Position numbers and translations under genes: made by a program
The notes under the pieces: model-generated
What the model was told of the DNA's origin: nothing
Seen by the model: the letters and a program-made list of their open reading frames with translations, nothing else
The model's database searches: none
Part shown: piece by piece, positions 33,569-44,659 of the stretch
How positions within the stretch are numbered: the stretch's first letter is position 1
How the letters are laid out: each line of letters begins with the position of its first letter
Origin: Erinaceus europaeus
Taxonomy: Eukaryota; Chordata; Mammalia; Eulipotyphla; Erinaceidae
Direction of reading: 5' to 3'
DNA length: 64,000 nt
NCBI RefSeq assembly: GCF_950295315.1
Contig: NC_080164.1
Coordinates: 11,055,490 to 11,119,489, forward strand

Positions 33569-33581
33569 CTTTACCACTTCT

Positions 33582-33675
33582 GAAGCTTCCCCCCTGCAGG
33601 TGGAGACTATGGACTTGAACCCAGGTCCTTGTGCACTGTAACATGCACTTAACCAGGTATGCCACTGCCAAGACC
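33582..33675 (-). mobile_element. SINE-B, minus, 5' part of the split copy
   Basis: 'gaagcttcccccctgcaggtggagac', B box 'gacttgaacccaggtcc', 'tgtaacatgcacttaaccaggtatgcc'. Confidence 0.9.
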
Positions 33676-34399
33676 CCAGAATTGGCTACTGGAGCCCCAC
33701 AGGGAATCCTAGTTCAATAAAAGACCTTGAGATCAAGTGAACCTGTAACTCCTGGGGCCTGGAGGAAATAGTTTTGCCTCCAGAGACCGTTTGGGGACAT
33801 GAGGGCAGCAGACAGAGAGAGAGGCAGCATGTGGGCATGTGTCTTTGCTGGGGACCCTGGGAGGAATGATTTGGGATTCCCAGGCTAGAACTGGAATGGT
33901 CAATTCAAACCCAGAGTGGGCTTTGTGTAAGGCCCAGGGGAATCTTATCTAAGCTGCCTGTAAAACCCAGAGGCCCTGGGAGACAGAGAAACCTGTCCAT
34001 CCTCAAAGCTCTTGAAAAACCCTATCAGGAACTTACATTACCTTGTGACTCCATAGCTGTTCTCTAGGGCCTGAATCAGAAATCTCAGTTCATGGAGATT
34101 TAAGTTCCCTCCAGGATACTGAGTCAACAAAATAGATGCCTAGGCAGTAATACCATTGGGCGTTTTGCTCAAGAATTGACACCATGGCACTGGACCTCTG
34201 AACAACCTGGTTTAGCTCCCTTTTTTCCCTTGGTCTATATCCTGTCCTCCTTCGCCCACTTTCCAAAATGTTGATGGTTTATCTTTTTACCAGCACCTTA
34301 ATTAGTGATTTTCCTAATTCAACTATTTCTTGCTGATAGTTTATTTATTTTTGCCATTACGGTTATTGAGACTCTGTTTATATTGAGACTCTGTTATTG
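33676..34399. other. Unique sequence, nothing recognised
   Basis: No repeat or gene recognised; a near-duplicate 'attgagactctgtt' occurs twice at 34366-34400. Confidence 0.35.
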
Positions 34400-34625
34400 A
34401 GACTCCTATTTATTTATTCATTTTTATTTTCAATAGAAAGTGAAAAAGAGATAACAATAAAGAGGGAGAGAGAAGGAGAGAGGTGTTCAGAATGAAGAGG
34501 ACATCTGTGGCAAGAGACCATTGCTCATGAGGCTTCTTTCCTAAAGGTGGAAACCAGGGCCTTGAACTTGGGCCCTTGTCCATGGAAATATGTAGTACCT
34601 GCTGGGTAAGCCACCAGCTGGTTCC
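34400..34625 (-). mobile_element. SINE-B, minus
   Basis: 'tatttatttattcatttttattttc', purine domain, 'aaccagggccttgaacttgggccc', 'cctgctgggtaagccaccagctggttcc'. Confidence 0.75.
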
Positions 34626-35040
34626 AGTCTCTTATTTTTAGTTATTATATCTTAAGTTATTATAAATATGTATTTAACTACTTTAATGTGACTTCTTTTT
34701 TTTCTTTCGTAATGTAATTCCCCTGAAAGCGGTAAGTCGTAGTAAGAATGCCTTGGGCTCCTGGGTGAGTTTGCTTTCCCCTCCCCCTCCAAAATTGGGG
34801 TGGGAAAGATTTCACAAGGTAAGCACTTCCTCTTCATAAATCTCTACAGCTTCAAGAAAGCCTTGTCAACAAAAGCCAGGGTATATCATTGTCTTGAAAT
34901 CCATTCTTTTATATTTCTGTCTTATTAGTGTGAACCACAATGCATGTGTAAGAGAGAGGTGAAAAAAAAAGCGGGCATTTTAATGCTTGCTAAGTTGACA
35001 GACATTCCAAGTATTTTGCAATTTGAAAATATCACTTGAG
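34626..35040. other. Unique sequence, nothing recognised
   Basis: No repeat or gene recognised. Confidence 0.35.
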
Positions 35041-35233
35041 AGAGACCAGGTGGTGGTGTGACCAGTTGAACACACATGTTACCATGTTCGAATCTGGGTT
35101 CGAGCCCCAAGTCCCCACCTGTAGGAGGGAAGTTTCACAAGCGGTGAAGCAATACTGCAGGTATCTCTCTCCCCCTTCCCTCTCAATTTCTCTCCATCCT
35201 ATCTAATAAATAAAGAACATAAAACTTAAAAAA
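35041..35233 (+). mobile_element. SINE-B, plus
   Basis: 'gaccaggtggtggtgtgaccagttgaacacacatgttacc', B box 'gggttcgagcccc', 'cacctgtaggagggaagtttcacaagcggtgaagc', tail 'taataaataaag'. Confidence 0.9.
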
Positions 35234-35243
35234 GGTATATGGC

Positions 35244-35530
35244 GGGAGTCAGGCGGTAGCACAGCAGGTTAAGCGCACGTGGCACAAAGCACAAGGACCA
35301 GTGTAAGGATCCCGGTTCTAGCTCCCGGCTCCCCACATGCAGAGATGTCGCTTCACAGGCGGGGAAGCAGGTCTGCAGGTGTCTATCTTTCTCTCCCCCT
35401 CTCTGTCTTCCCCTCTTCTCTCCATTTCCCTCTGTCCTATCTAACAACAAAAACACCAATAACAACAACAACTACAACAATAAAAAACAAGGGCAACAAA
35501 AAGGGAAAATAAATAAACATTTTTTTTTAG
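35244..35530 (+). mobile_element. SINE-A, plus, with 15-bp target-site duplication
   Basis: 'gggagtcaggcggtagcacagcaggttaagcgcacgtgg', 'ggatcccggttctagctcccgg', full core, AAC/AAT tail. The 15-bp direct repeat AAAAAGGTATATGGC is present at 35229-35243 and 35531-35545; the insertion is in the tail of the preceding SINE-B. Confidence 0.97.
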
Positions 35531-35545
35531 AAAAAGGTATATGGC

Positions 35546-36179
35546 ATTTGAGAATGTTGGTGACACCCCCTGGGTGCTGTGGAGGGAAGTGGGGCCACTA
35601 CCACAGTGGACTGATGGGTGCAGAGCCAGGATTCCTGGGGTGTGTTGGCGGAGGCCGGGTAATGGACTGGCACTCATGGCTGCCTGCTGGGTGCCAGTCT
35701 CAGGTCAGAGATGGAGGAGACGTTTCTGTTTGTTGGAGTCTAAACAGCCTGCATTATTTTTTGGGCCATCACTTGACCCTCTTCCCTTTTACTACCCAGC
35801 CTGTGTGGACAAAGCTCTGGTTGCCATGGGACCTCAGTGTCCACTTCTTAGAGGCTCTCTCCCAATTTAGAAACCCCGTTGTCAGTCTTGCCGACATATG
35901 GCTTGATGAACATTGGAATGGCTGAGAAACTCACTCTCTGCGTCCAAGGACAGGCCCTGCCTTCAGCTTTCTGAAATAGCTCTCAGTGTTAGAAAGTGAC
36001 ATGCCAGAAAGTGCTGGGTGATGCTCCCTGTAAATACAACTTAGTCTCCTTAGACACGCCTACAGGCTCCCATGGTTACTCTCCAGAGAACTCCAGCCAG
36101 TGCCCTTGCCTGCCTCGATCCAGGACTTGCCTTTTATTTTTTATTTTATTTTATCTTATTTATTTATATATTTATTTAA
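35546..36179. other. Unique sequence, nothing recognised
   Basis: GC-richer at the start. Overlapping plus-strand frames of 109 and 125 codons (35541-35925) resemble no known protein. Confidence 0.3.
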
Positions 36180-36305
36180 TTATTTTATTTATAAAAAGGA
36201 AACATTGAGAAAACCAGAGGGTAAGAGGGGTACAACTCCACACCATTCCCACTACCAGATCTCCATATCCTATCCCCTCCCCTGATAGCTTTCCTATTTT
36301 TTAAC
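36180..36305 (-). mobile_element. LINE-1 3' terminus, minus, short
   Basis: 'tttataaaaaggaaacattgagaaaaccagagggtaagaggggtacaactccacacc', 'cccctcccctgatagctttcc'. Truncated after about 125 bp. Confidence 0.8.
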
Positions 36306-36464
36306 AGTCTTTGGTCCATTAGACCACAGCTGTAAATCCTAAGTCCCCTCCCCTGAGTCACTCCATTCATGCACTGGGGCTTCCTGTAAACACATTCTGA
36401 TTCTGTCCCTAAAGTATAGTGATCAGGATCCAGGGTTGCTTTAAAAGGATCTTTCCATTCTGTT
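36306..36464. other. Unclassified segment between two LINE-1 ends
   Basis: 'ggtccattagaccacagctg' to 'gatccagggttgc'. It does not match the other 3' UTR copies here; origin unknown. Confidence 0.3.
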
Positions 36465-37150
36465 TTTATCAGTGCTTTAATAAAGATTAACAAGATTGTA
36501 AGGTAACAGGGGTACAATTTCCTACAGTTCCCACCACCAGAATTCCCTGTCCCATCCTCCTCCATTGGAAACTTTCCTATTCTTTACCCCTCTAGGAATA
36601 TGGAACAATATTCTTTTTGAGGTGCAGAAGGTGGAAGGTCTGGCTTCTGTAAGTGCTTCTCTGCTGGACATGGTTGTTGGCAGGTGGATCCATACCCTCA
36701 GTCTGTTTCTGTCTTTTTGTAGTTGGTTAGGGCTCTGGAGAGGTGAGGTTCCAGAGCACATTGGTGAGGCTGCTTGCCTGGGGAAGTCAGGATGGCATCA
36801 TAGTAACATCTGCAATTTGGTGGCTAAAAGGTGGTAAGATCTAAAGCAGCACAAATTTTTTAATAAACAGGAAACCGAACGTAGGAATACAGCAGATGAA
36901 ATGAGAAAGTTTTTGTGTGGGAAGAAACTGGCAAGTCTATCTGAGGAATGTTCCAAGTGGCCCATGACTTTAGGAATTTTTGCCTGAGCCATGATAGCTA
37001 AAATGCAGGTGGACTAAAAGCATTACCTGGGAAGATGGTGTGAAAGTTGAGAAACTGACAAAAAGGCAGGATTAGGGCAGAGACTAGAACTAATATGTGG
37101 AAAATATATAAATACCATTAGCTGTTCACCCCACTGATCTGACCTAGGGC
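36465..37150 (-). mobile_element. LINE-1 3' UTR, minus, split
   Basis: 'attaacaagattgtaaggtaacagggg', 'ccaccaccagaattccctgtcccatcc', 'gaggtgcagaaggtggaaggtctggcttctg', and upstream 'ctgatctgacctagggcatat'. In the 7655 copy that last block runs straight on to 'attcagcacagg'; here that continuation lies at 38037. Confidence 0.82.
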
Positions 37151-37154
37151 ATAT

Positions 37155-37916
37155 ATATGCATATGCTGGCACTCATGTGGAGTGGCTCCAACCAGGAGGT
37201 AAGCTACTGGTCTTCCCCCTGGTTCTAGTGACCACGTGCAAAAGTAAGGAAGCTCCAGGAGGGATCCTAGTATGGACCTCTGTTTATTTAGGGTAAAACA
37301 CAAGGCTTTATAGCAAACAGAACCAAGGGAATTTTTTACATATGTCAGAAATTACAGGTTTCTTAAAGACCAGCTTGCCCCTATAGTGGGGTAGGAATGA
37401 CAAGAATTGATGTGATACCAAAAGGTCAGAACAATTAGTCTCCATGATGCAGGCATGTTAATTATCCAACAGTATTAAGAAAAACATAGTGGCTAAACCA
37501 GTAGAATGAGATGAAACAGAGAGAGACAGAACTTGATGTAAATCATAGATATCAAAGACAAGCAAGGGAATAGATGTGGGGATCTCACTGCCAAGTCACT
37601 GGCAGGGGTATATGATAGAGTGTGTTCTCCTATATGATCAAAAGGTGAACTTATAGTGGATGTGTGAACTTTGAATGACTATAGTGAACTTTGAGCAAAC
37701 CCTCAAGCCGTTTGACCTGCTCGCAGGAGAAACTAAGTGTGAGAGGCTTGTAGGCTTTCTCTGGGCTTGAGAGACTAACAAGGGGAAACTGAGTCTGGGA
37801 GGCTTTCCCTCTTAGCTCAGCCCTATATGTGAGAGGCCAACAAGTGGGGTGTCTTTCTAGACATCCATCCAAGGATGGGACAGCTCCCCTAAGCTCTACC
37901 AAGCTTTCACATAGTC

Positions 37917-37977
<61 letters not shown>

Positions 37978-38036
37978 ATCTATCTATGTGTATATATACA
38001 TATATATCTATATATAACTATATATCTATATCTATT
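37155..38036 (-). mobile_element. Putative LTR insertion, minus
   Basis: Lies inside an L1 3' UTR, between 'catat' at 37150-37154 and 'catat' at 38037-38041 (possible 5-bp target duplication). Read on the minus strand it has a TATAAA (37307-37312), an AATAAA (37283-37288) about 20 bp on, and a C/T-rich end, an LTR-like promoter and polyadenylation layout. No gag or pol is seen. The right end is obscured by a (TCTA)n array. Family unknown. Confidence 0.4.
37915..37977. repeat. (TCTA)n microsatellite
   Basis: About 16 tetranucleotide units followed by a TA-rich stretch to 38035. Confidence 0.96.
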
Positions 38037-38160
38037 CATATTCAGCACAGGAGTCTGTGAAACCTCTGAAGCCCTGTCAGCAAGAGCTCACAGTTCATGC
38101 TCACAGCTAGGAACATTCTAGGCTGCACTCATTTCAAGACTAGTCTTCACTGAGAAGCAT
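38037..38160 (-). mobile_element. LINE-1 3' UTR, resumption of the split copy
   Basis: 'cagcacaggagtctgtgaaacctctg' and 'gctaggaacattctaggctgcactcatttcaagac' match 8350-8455. Confidence 0.8.
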
Positions 38161-38199
38161 AGGAAAAACCTTTCTATTCCTGAGAAATATGCTCTTTGT

Positions 38200-38277
38200 C
38201 TTACACACACGTACACACACACACATACACACATGTACACACACGTACACACACACACACACACACACATACACACT
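38200..38277. repeat. (AC)n microsatellite, interrupted
   Basis: AC array with GT and AT interruptions. Confidence 0.93.
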
Positions 38278-38849
38278 GATCTCACTCTGTCCTATTCCAT
38301 CTGAAAAGTCAACACCAGCAACTGCTAACCTTCCCTGCAGAAGGATTGTCATGTCAGGAAGAGCATTGGAGCTCTGTCTGCAGGCGTGCATCTATGTATC
38401 ATCTCCACCCATTGGTTCTTATTCTGTCCAGTTCAGGATGAGGATTCCCCTTCTGCATTTATGGTCAACTACTGGAGAGGAGGACTACTTTTCTATCTCT
38501 TTCTCATTTCACAGTATAATTTGAGGGAAACCACTCACCCTGGAGGGTGAGGAGACTGGATGGGCTCTTTGTCCCTTCCAAATCTCTTCTTTTCACTCAA
38601 AGTCATTTCCCCTGCAGGAAAGCAACTGGGGTTCAGACCTAGCACACCTGATGGGCTGTCAGTCTTAGCTGTAGCACTTGGACCATTGGCAAGAAGCACA
38701 GTGATGGCTACAGGCTGACCTAATTCCTCTGGTGTGAGATTTTTACTGGATGGAGACTCAGAGGCTCACCACATCTTCATTTCAAAATATCTATACATTA
38801 TCTTACAAATTATAGAAGGTCCATTGAGCGTGAGTTCTATTGGAGCTCT
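38278..38849. other. Unique sequence, nothing recognised
   Basis: No repeat or gene recognised. Confidence 0.35.
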
Positions 38850-39000
38850 CTGGATCAGAATGGGAATTAGCACAGAGTCTGGTCTCTCTGTCATAAGCCC
38901 GAGCTGTGGGCACATCCCCTGAACTCCAGACCTCAAATTTCCTCATCATAACATGAGAATGGAACCATCTCTTTCTGTTACCATAGACTGATAGCAGTAT
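38850..39000 (+). mobile_element. Possible MIR fragment
   Basis: 'ctggatcagaatgggaattagcac', 'aatttcctcatcataacatgagaatgg' have the MIR outline; weak. Confidence 0.35.
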
Positions 39001-40269
39001 TTCCCTTAGTGCAGTTTGATACCTCTTAGTTCTGTTCTTTCTGGAACTATAGTCTTGAGGGACAGGTCATATTACTATATTAGTATATAGATGATTGTTC
39101 TGAGAGCACTTGCAGTGGCTGTATTAGACTGTGCTACTTAGAGCCAGCCCTCTTCACTGCTGAAGACCTCACTCTTCCAGCTGATTTCTGCCTCTTGTCA
39201 GCCCCACCCACCAACTCTTTCAGGCATGGCCTTGGACTCCCAAGAGTTCCTTCTTCCTAAAGCTACTATACCCTTCCACAGAGGCTGACTTAATCTAACA
39301 GCTGCATCATCCCAAGTTCAAATACACTGACCAGAGAGGTGTAGATGGGATCTGGGAATGATAAACTTTACCATAGGGGCTAGAGGAATGGATTCTGAGG
39401 ACAGTCAATTAAGAGGGGTGCATGATAAAGGTGGGTGAGGGAACATTGAAGGGTATAAATGTACCCTGATACAGGATTGAACAAGACCCCTGGGGGGATG
39501 GCTCTAGCATGGTGTTCAGATGATTCTGAGAGGTATTGGCAAAGCAATGATAGAAATCAAGAAGGCAGAAATGCCAGAAGTCTGATGGCAGATGGTGGAT
39601 TGAGAGTCCCAGGAAAATGAGCATGCTAGGATCTGAAGTGCTGTGTAAGGCTGGCAGGCTCACCAGCTGGTGTCATGTAGTGTGAGGACCCGGTGGATGC
39701 TCTGTTTCTAAAAGCAATAAGAAATGTGCTGGAAAGAAGGCCACCAGTATCTCCCAGAGTGCAGTAGTGGCTCTCTGAAGACTGGAGCTGACAGTTGGTT
39801 AGCTTAGAGTATTAGTTACCCTCATTGCTATGGGAAAAATTCCACTAATAATAGAGACTACGTTGTGGTACTTAGTGCTCAGAGGGGAACTGAGCAAGGC
39901 TGTTGCAATGTGGTAAGGTTGCGGGAGCAAATGGCTACTGTGTCCTCAAGAGGCAGGATTTGGGGTGTCTGGGAACCGTGAGAAAGAATGACTCATCTCA
40001 TTGATCCTGGGAACCATATGGGGGGGAAATTAGTACTTCCTGTTCTAAGTGTAAGGTGTGCAGGCTTAGAGCACCTGGCTCTCAGCAGAAATAAGCTTTA
40101 AGGGACTTAGCAAATTGAACATCAGGCTGTCAGGCTGTAGCTGTTACTTCTGCATGTGTTTGGACCCAGGGAGAGGAGTTAGCATCTCATGTTGGCATGC
40201 ATAGACTTCCTGGACAGAATGAGCTGGGACAGCTAGTATAGAATGAGGAAAATATTTATCTTTTTTTAG
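39001..40269. other. Unique sequence, nothing recognised
   Basis: About 1.3 kb with no recognised repeat, exon or RNA gene. Confidence 0.35.
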
Positions 40270-40356
40270 TATTTTTTTAATTTAAAAAAATAAAATAACT
40301 TATTTAGTGGATAGAGACAGCCAGAACTTGAGAGGGGGGGGATAGAAAGAGGCAGA
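40270..40356 (-). mobile_element. SINE-B, minus, 3' part of a split copy
   Basis: A/T tail, 'gtggatagagacagccagaacttgagaggggggg', ending 'gaaagaggcaga'. Continues at 41117. Confidence 0.85.
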
Positions 40357-40795
40357 CTATGTATTAAAAAGACTCAGTCTGTGCTTTAAAAAGTCTAAGA
40401 CATTCAGTTTTTCCCCTCTCATATAACTTAAATAGTGATTTATATGACTACAAATTAATAGGAGTGTACATAAACATACTTCTCACCACCAAAAGACTGT
40501 GTCCCATCCCAACTCCTTGCCCCTCTCCCCTGCCCCATGAAGCTGAAAATCCACCCTCACCCTCCACCCAGGGTTTTTACTTTGGTGCTATCCTATAAAT
40601 TTAGTCAGATCCTGCTTTGAGTTTCCCTTTCTGTTCTTCTTTCTCAACTTCTTTTTATGAGTGGGATCATCCCATACTTGTATTTAACTTTTTGACTTAG
40701 CTCACTTAACATAATTCCTTCTAGCTCCATCCAAGATGGGTCAGAGAAGGTGGGTTCATTGTTCTTAATAGCTGAGTAGTATTCCATTGTGTATA
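40357..40795 (-). mobile_element. LINE-1, inverted 5' segment of a twin-primed insertion
   Basis: Reads on the minus strand as the last part of ORF2 ('tccattgtgtata' at 40782-40794 is the antisense of the 'tatacacaatgg' block, and 'agctccatccaagatgggtcagag' the antisense of ORF2 WMELEG...) followed by the first third of the long 3' UTR to 'aatacatag'. It adjoins the plus-strand terminal part of the same element. Confidence 0.93.
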
Positions 40796-41116
40796 GACAA
40801 CTCCACCAATGTGCCTTGGAGCTCTGCCTCCCCAGGGTCCTTCCCCACTAGGGAAAGAGAGAGGCAGGCTGGGAGTATAGATCGACCTGTCAATGCCCAT
40901 GTTCAGCAAGGAAGCAACTACAGAAGCCAGACTTTCCACCTTCTGTATCCCACAATGACCTTGGGTCCATACTCCCAGAGGGTTAAAGAATAGGAAAGCT
41001 ATCAGGGGAGGAGATAGTATAAGGAGGTCTAGTGGTTGAAACTGTGCAAAGCTGTACCCCTCTTATCCTCTGGTCTTGTCAATGTTTCCTTTTTATAAAT
41101 AAAAAAAATAAAAATT
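40796..41116 (+). mobile_element. LINE-1, 3' segment with poly(A) of the twin-primed insertion
   Basis: 'ccaatgtgccttggagctctgcc', 'gagagaggcaggctgggagtatagatcgacctgtcaatgcccatg', 'ccatactcccagagggttaaag', 'tcctctggtcttgtcaatgtttcc', ending in an A-rich tail at 41096-41114. Direct repeats 'gaaagaggcaga' at 40345-40356 and 41117-41128 bound the whole insertion. Confidence 0.95.
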
Positions 41117-41255
41117 GAAAGAGGCAGAGATACATAAGCAGCACTGTTTCACTGCTTGTGACGCTTTCTCACTGCAGGTGGGGACAGAGGGCATGAACCA
41201 AGGTGCTTGCGCATTGTCTCATGGGCACTTAGGTGAGTTTGCCACAACCTGTGCC
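41117..41255 (-). mobile_element. SINE-B, minus, 5' part of the split copy
   Basis: 'gaaagaggcagagatacataagcagcactgtttcactgcttgtgacgc', 'ctgcaggtggggacagagggcatgaacc', 'gcgcattgtctcatgggcacttagg'. Confidence 0.85.
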
Positions 41256-42061
41256 TGTGTTTTTTGTTTTTTTCACCATATATGTTGATACCCCTTTGCC
41301 TAATTTTCAGAGAAAATGGATACATCTAGCAGCTGTGGCCTGAGAAATCTATGATGGCCAGGGACTCAGAGACCTTAGAGAGGACAGTCTGGGTCATGCC
41401 ACATAGCAGCAGAGGGGTTCAAAGCTGAGGGCCCAGGGAATCCGCAATGGGTTATGAAGGATAAGATGATGGCTCACAGTTGAGCCTATAAACCAACTGA
41501 AGCAAGAGGGGCTCTCATCTGTCCTACTCTCATACCTCTTAGAAGTGAACCCCAGGAGAAAATGCCACCAGCATTTCCAGAGGAGCTGATCTCAGAACTG
41601 CAATCAGGGAATTCTTAGTGACCCAACGTCATTTGTTGCTGACACAAAGAATGACTGTGCTTGGCATGGAGTATTGTGTTGCCCACACCCTCCTCAATGG
41701 AATGAGGATTTGAGTTCCCGCAGTTCCTAGCCCTCAGCTGTGAGCCATGCCCATTAATGTCCCTCCATGATGCAGAGTTCCCTCCCCTTGAATAGTGTCC
41801 TTCCAAGAATGGTCACTACAGATGTACTAAGACCGACCTTCTCTGCCCCTCCTTTCACAGAGGACAGTGATTTTGAAAGAGCATCTCCAGTTCAGAATCC
41901 TTGGTGGGGCCAGCTCAGGCTTTCATTGTATTTGCACTGGAGCCCACCTTTTGGCCTGAATCTACTCCCTCTCCTCCCTATGCAGAGGCTGGGTCTAAAC
42001 ATACTGCTGAATTAACTCTCTGTTCATCTCTGTCTCAGAGTCTGTTCCCAGCACACAGAAC
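41256..42061. other. Unique sequence, nothing recognised
   Basis: No repeat or gene recognised. Confidence 0.35.
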
Positions 42062-42310
42062 TTTTGAGAGTTGGTTGTGTGAGTTTGATCCCCCACCGCC
42101 CACCTGCTGGGGATTCATTTCATGAGCTGAGCTGTGAAGCAAGTCTGCAAATGTATTATCTTTCTCTCCTTCTGTCTATCTCCCTGTCCTCTTTCATTTT
42201 TTCTCTGTCCTATCTAGTAAAAATTAGAAAGGAAAAATATGGCCGCCAGGAGCAGTGGATTCATAGTGCCAGCACCAAGCCCCATCAATTGTAAGCAAAG
42301 AGAAAAAAAG
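42062..42310 (+). mobile_element. SINE, plus, with extended 3' domain
   Basis: 'gtgagtttgatcccccaccgcccacctgctggggattcatttc', 'gtgaagcaagtctgcaaatg', 'ttctctgtcctatctagtaa', then 'ggccgccaggagcagtggattcatagtgccagcaccaagcccc'. The head is truncated. Confidence 0.8.
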
Positions 42311-42313
42311 AGG

Positions 42314-42316
<3 letters not shown>

Positions 42317-42359
<43 letters not shown>
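42317..42359. repeat. (GA)n microsatellite
   Basis: About 21 GA units just after the SINE tail. Confidence 0.95.
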
Positions 42360-42362
<3 letters not shown>

Positions 42363-43199
42363 GCAGATAATAGCATTAGTTGTGTGATATTAAACTTGGT
42401 TCAAGAAGTATTAATCATAGATCAATGACTATCGTATAGAAAGTGCTTTGTAAATAGATGTTGGATTCAAGGAGTGTTATCCAGGATATTTTTATATCCC
42501 CACAGTTACAATATTCTTGAAAAAGTTTATATTGAAGGCATCATAGTTGAACACTAAGTGGAATCACATAAATTTTGTTGGGAAGGGTGCCTTCCTTAGC
42601 TAAGAGCAATATGGTACCTGGTGTCTTTTAATGGATCTTCTTTGGCGTGGGCTGTGATACTTTTGCCCAACAGCCAACGATGGGCCTATTCTGCATCTAT
42701 TTTCAGACTAACCTGGGAAGTTATGTAAATTGGGTACATTTCTGAAATTGAGTTAGACCAACTCTCTTCAGCAGACCATAGATTAGAGGTCAGTAAGCTT
42801 CCTATGCAAAGAATCAGATAGAAATATTTCTGCTTCACAGACCTTCTGGCCTGTTGCCATTACTTTGCTCTGCCATTGTTGGGCAAAGGCTGCAGAAGAT
42901 AATATGTAAATGAATGAGAGTTTGTAGTCTAGTAAAAGTTAATTTACAGAAAGCAGGTGTTCAGTCAGATTTCACCTGGAGACCATATTCGGCCAATCCC
43001 TGGCCTCGGCAATACACAGAGCATATTAAACAAGATGCCCATTGGTCCTCCTTGGCTGGAAATCCAGAAACCTCCACAGTGTAACCACTAAACAACCCAT
43101 TCCCACTGGGTAAGTTTCTCAGCCAACAAGTACTCACTGGTCACTTTAAATGCACAGATCCTGGGTAAATGTTTCTAAACAAAATACTGTCTGTGCTTT
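42360..43199. other. Unique sequence, nothing recognised
   Basis: About 840 bp with no recognised repeat or gene. Confidence 0.35.
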
Positions 43200-43570
43200 G
43201 TTCCTCCTCCTACTCTTCCTACTCCTCCTACTCCTCCTACTCCTCCTCCTTCTTCTCCTTCTCCTTCTCCTTCTCCTCCTTCTCCTTCTCCTTCTCCTTC
43301 TCCTTCTCCTTCTCCTTCTCCTTCTCCTTCTTTGTCTTCTTCTTCTTCCTCCTACTTCCCCTTCCCCTTCCCCTTCCCCTTCCCCTTCCCCTTCCCCTTC
43401 TCCTTCTCCTTCTCCTTCTCCTTCTCCTTCTCCTTCTCCTTCTCCTTCTCCTTCTCCTTCTCCTTCTTCTTCTTCTTCATCTTCATCTTCATCTTATTCT
43501 TCTTCCTCCTACTTCTCCTCCTCCTCCTCCTCCTTCTTCTCCTTCTCCTCCTTCTTCTCCTTCTTCTTTT
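43200..43570. repeat. Long polypyrimidine tract (CTT/CTC/CCTT)
   Basis: About 370 bp almost entirely C and T on the plus strand, in blocks of TCCTAC, CTTCTC, CCCCTT and TTC/ATC units. Only scattered purines interrupt it. Open frames of up to 140 codons here (Leu, Ser/Pro or Phe/Ser on plus; Arg/Lys/Glu on minus) are compositional. Confidence 0.97.
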
Positions 43571-44200
43571 AGGATCCATAAAGAAGTATAATTAATCCAC
43601 ATCTTTAATTACAGCAGAGGGTCAGAGTATAATACAGAGGGATGGTTTTGCCTTGCAAATTGACCACTGCACATGAAGACAGAGAGAGGCATCTGAGTTT
43701 TAAAAAGGACTGCCCAATCTAGCTTGGCAGGGGACAGTTTAATAAGCGAGGAGATTTGCTTACAAGGTGAAGGATGCACTGCCACAGATGAGTCTGTCTC
43801 TGCAGCTGCCCACCAGAACATTAAACATTTACCTGGAAGCCTCGGCTGGGTTTAGTCACACAGACTGTCCAGATAGTCTCAACACTGCATTATAGTCTCA
43901 AAGCTCTATCCTTGTGGCAAGTGCTAGTGAAGAGATGATAAGCAGAAGACATATTTCAAATATAGCATAGGGGGTGAGAATCCTCTGATAGCCAGGGGTC
44001 CAGCTTGAGAATTCTGTCCTCTGACAAGTGGGACACAGATTCTCCTTTGAAATACAAAGCTTCAGCATGAGTCTATGGTTTAGGTGACAAAGGGATATCT
44101 GTTAAGAAATACTGCAGTACTACGTAGGACTCAGAGGCATGGACTTTATCCTGAACATGCTAGGAACAATCGCAGAGTTTCTCATAAGATCTTAAACAGA
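43571..44200. other. Unique sequence, nothing recognised
   Basis: No repeat or gene recognised. Confidence 0.35.
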
Positions 44201-44515
44201 GGGAGTCAGGCGGTAGCACAGCGGGTTAAGCACACATGGCGAGAAGTGCAAGGATCGGCATAAGGATCCCGGTTCGAGCCCCTGGTTCCCAGCCTGCAGG
44301 GGAGTCGTTTCACAAGCGGTGAAGCAGGTCTGCAGGTGTCTATCTTTCTCTCCCCCTCTCTGTCTTCCCCTCCTCTCTCCATTTCTCTTTGTCCTTTCTA
44401 ACAGCGATGACATCATCAACAACAACAATGACAGTAATAACTACAACAACAATAAAAAACAACAAGGACCAACAAAAGGGAAAATAAATAAAATATTTAA
44501 AAAATTAAAAAATAT
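44201..44515 (+). mobile_element. SINE-A, plus, near full length
   Basis: 'gggagtcaggcggtagcacagcgggttaagcac', B box 'ggttcgagccc', full core, AAC tail ending 'ataaataaaatattt'. Possible target duplication 'atcttaaa' at 44189-44196 and 44516-44523. Confidence 0.95.
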
Positions 44516-44659
44516 ATCTTAAAAGGCACATGCACTGCCAGTCAGACTCTCTACCTGCTGCTGCTCCACCTTCTGGGATGCCAGTTTGAAGGATTTTAAT
44601 CAGAGGAGTCACACAAGTGAGATCTGCATTCGACAAAGTTGCCTCTGAAGACAGATTAC

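Noticed and set aside
43150..43591. 140-codon plus-strand frames of Leu, Ser/Pro or Phe
   Set aside because: Compositional product of the polypyrimidine tract; all three frames are open.
44201..44290. tRNA-like sequence with A and B boxes
   Set aside because: It is the tRNA-derived head of a SINE-A. The acceptor stem cannot be closed, and many copies exist with the SINE body attached. The same applies to all other B-box hits in the window.
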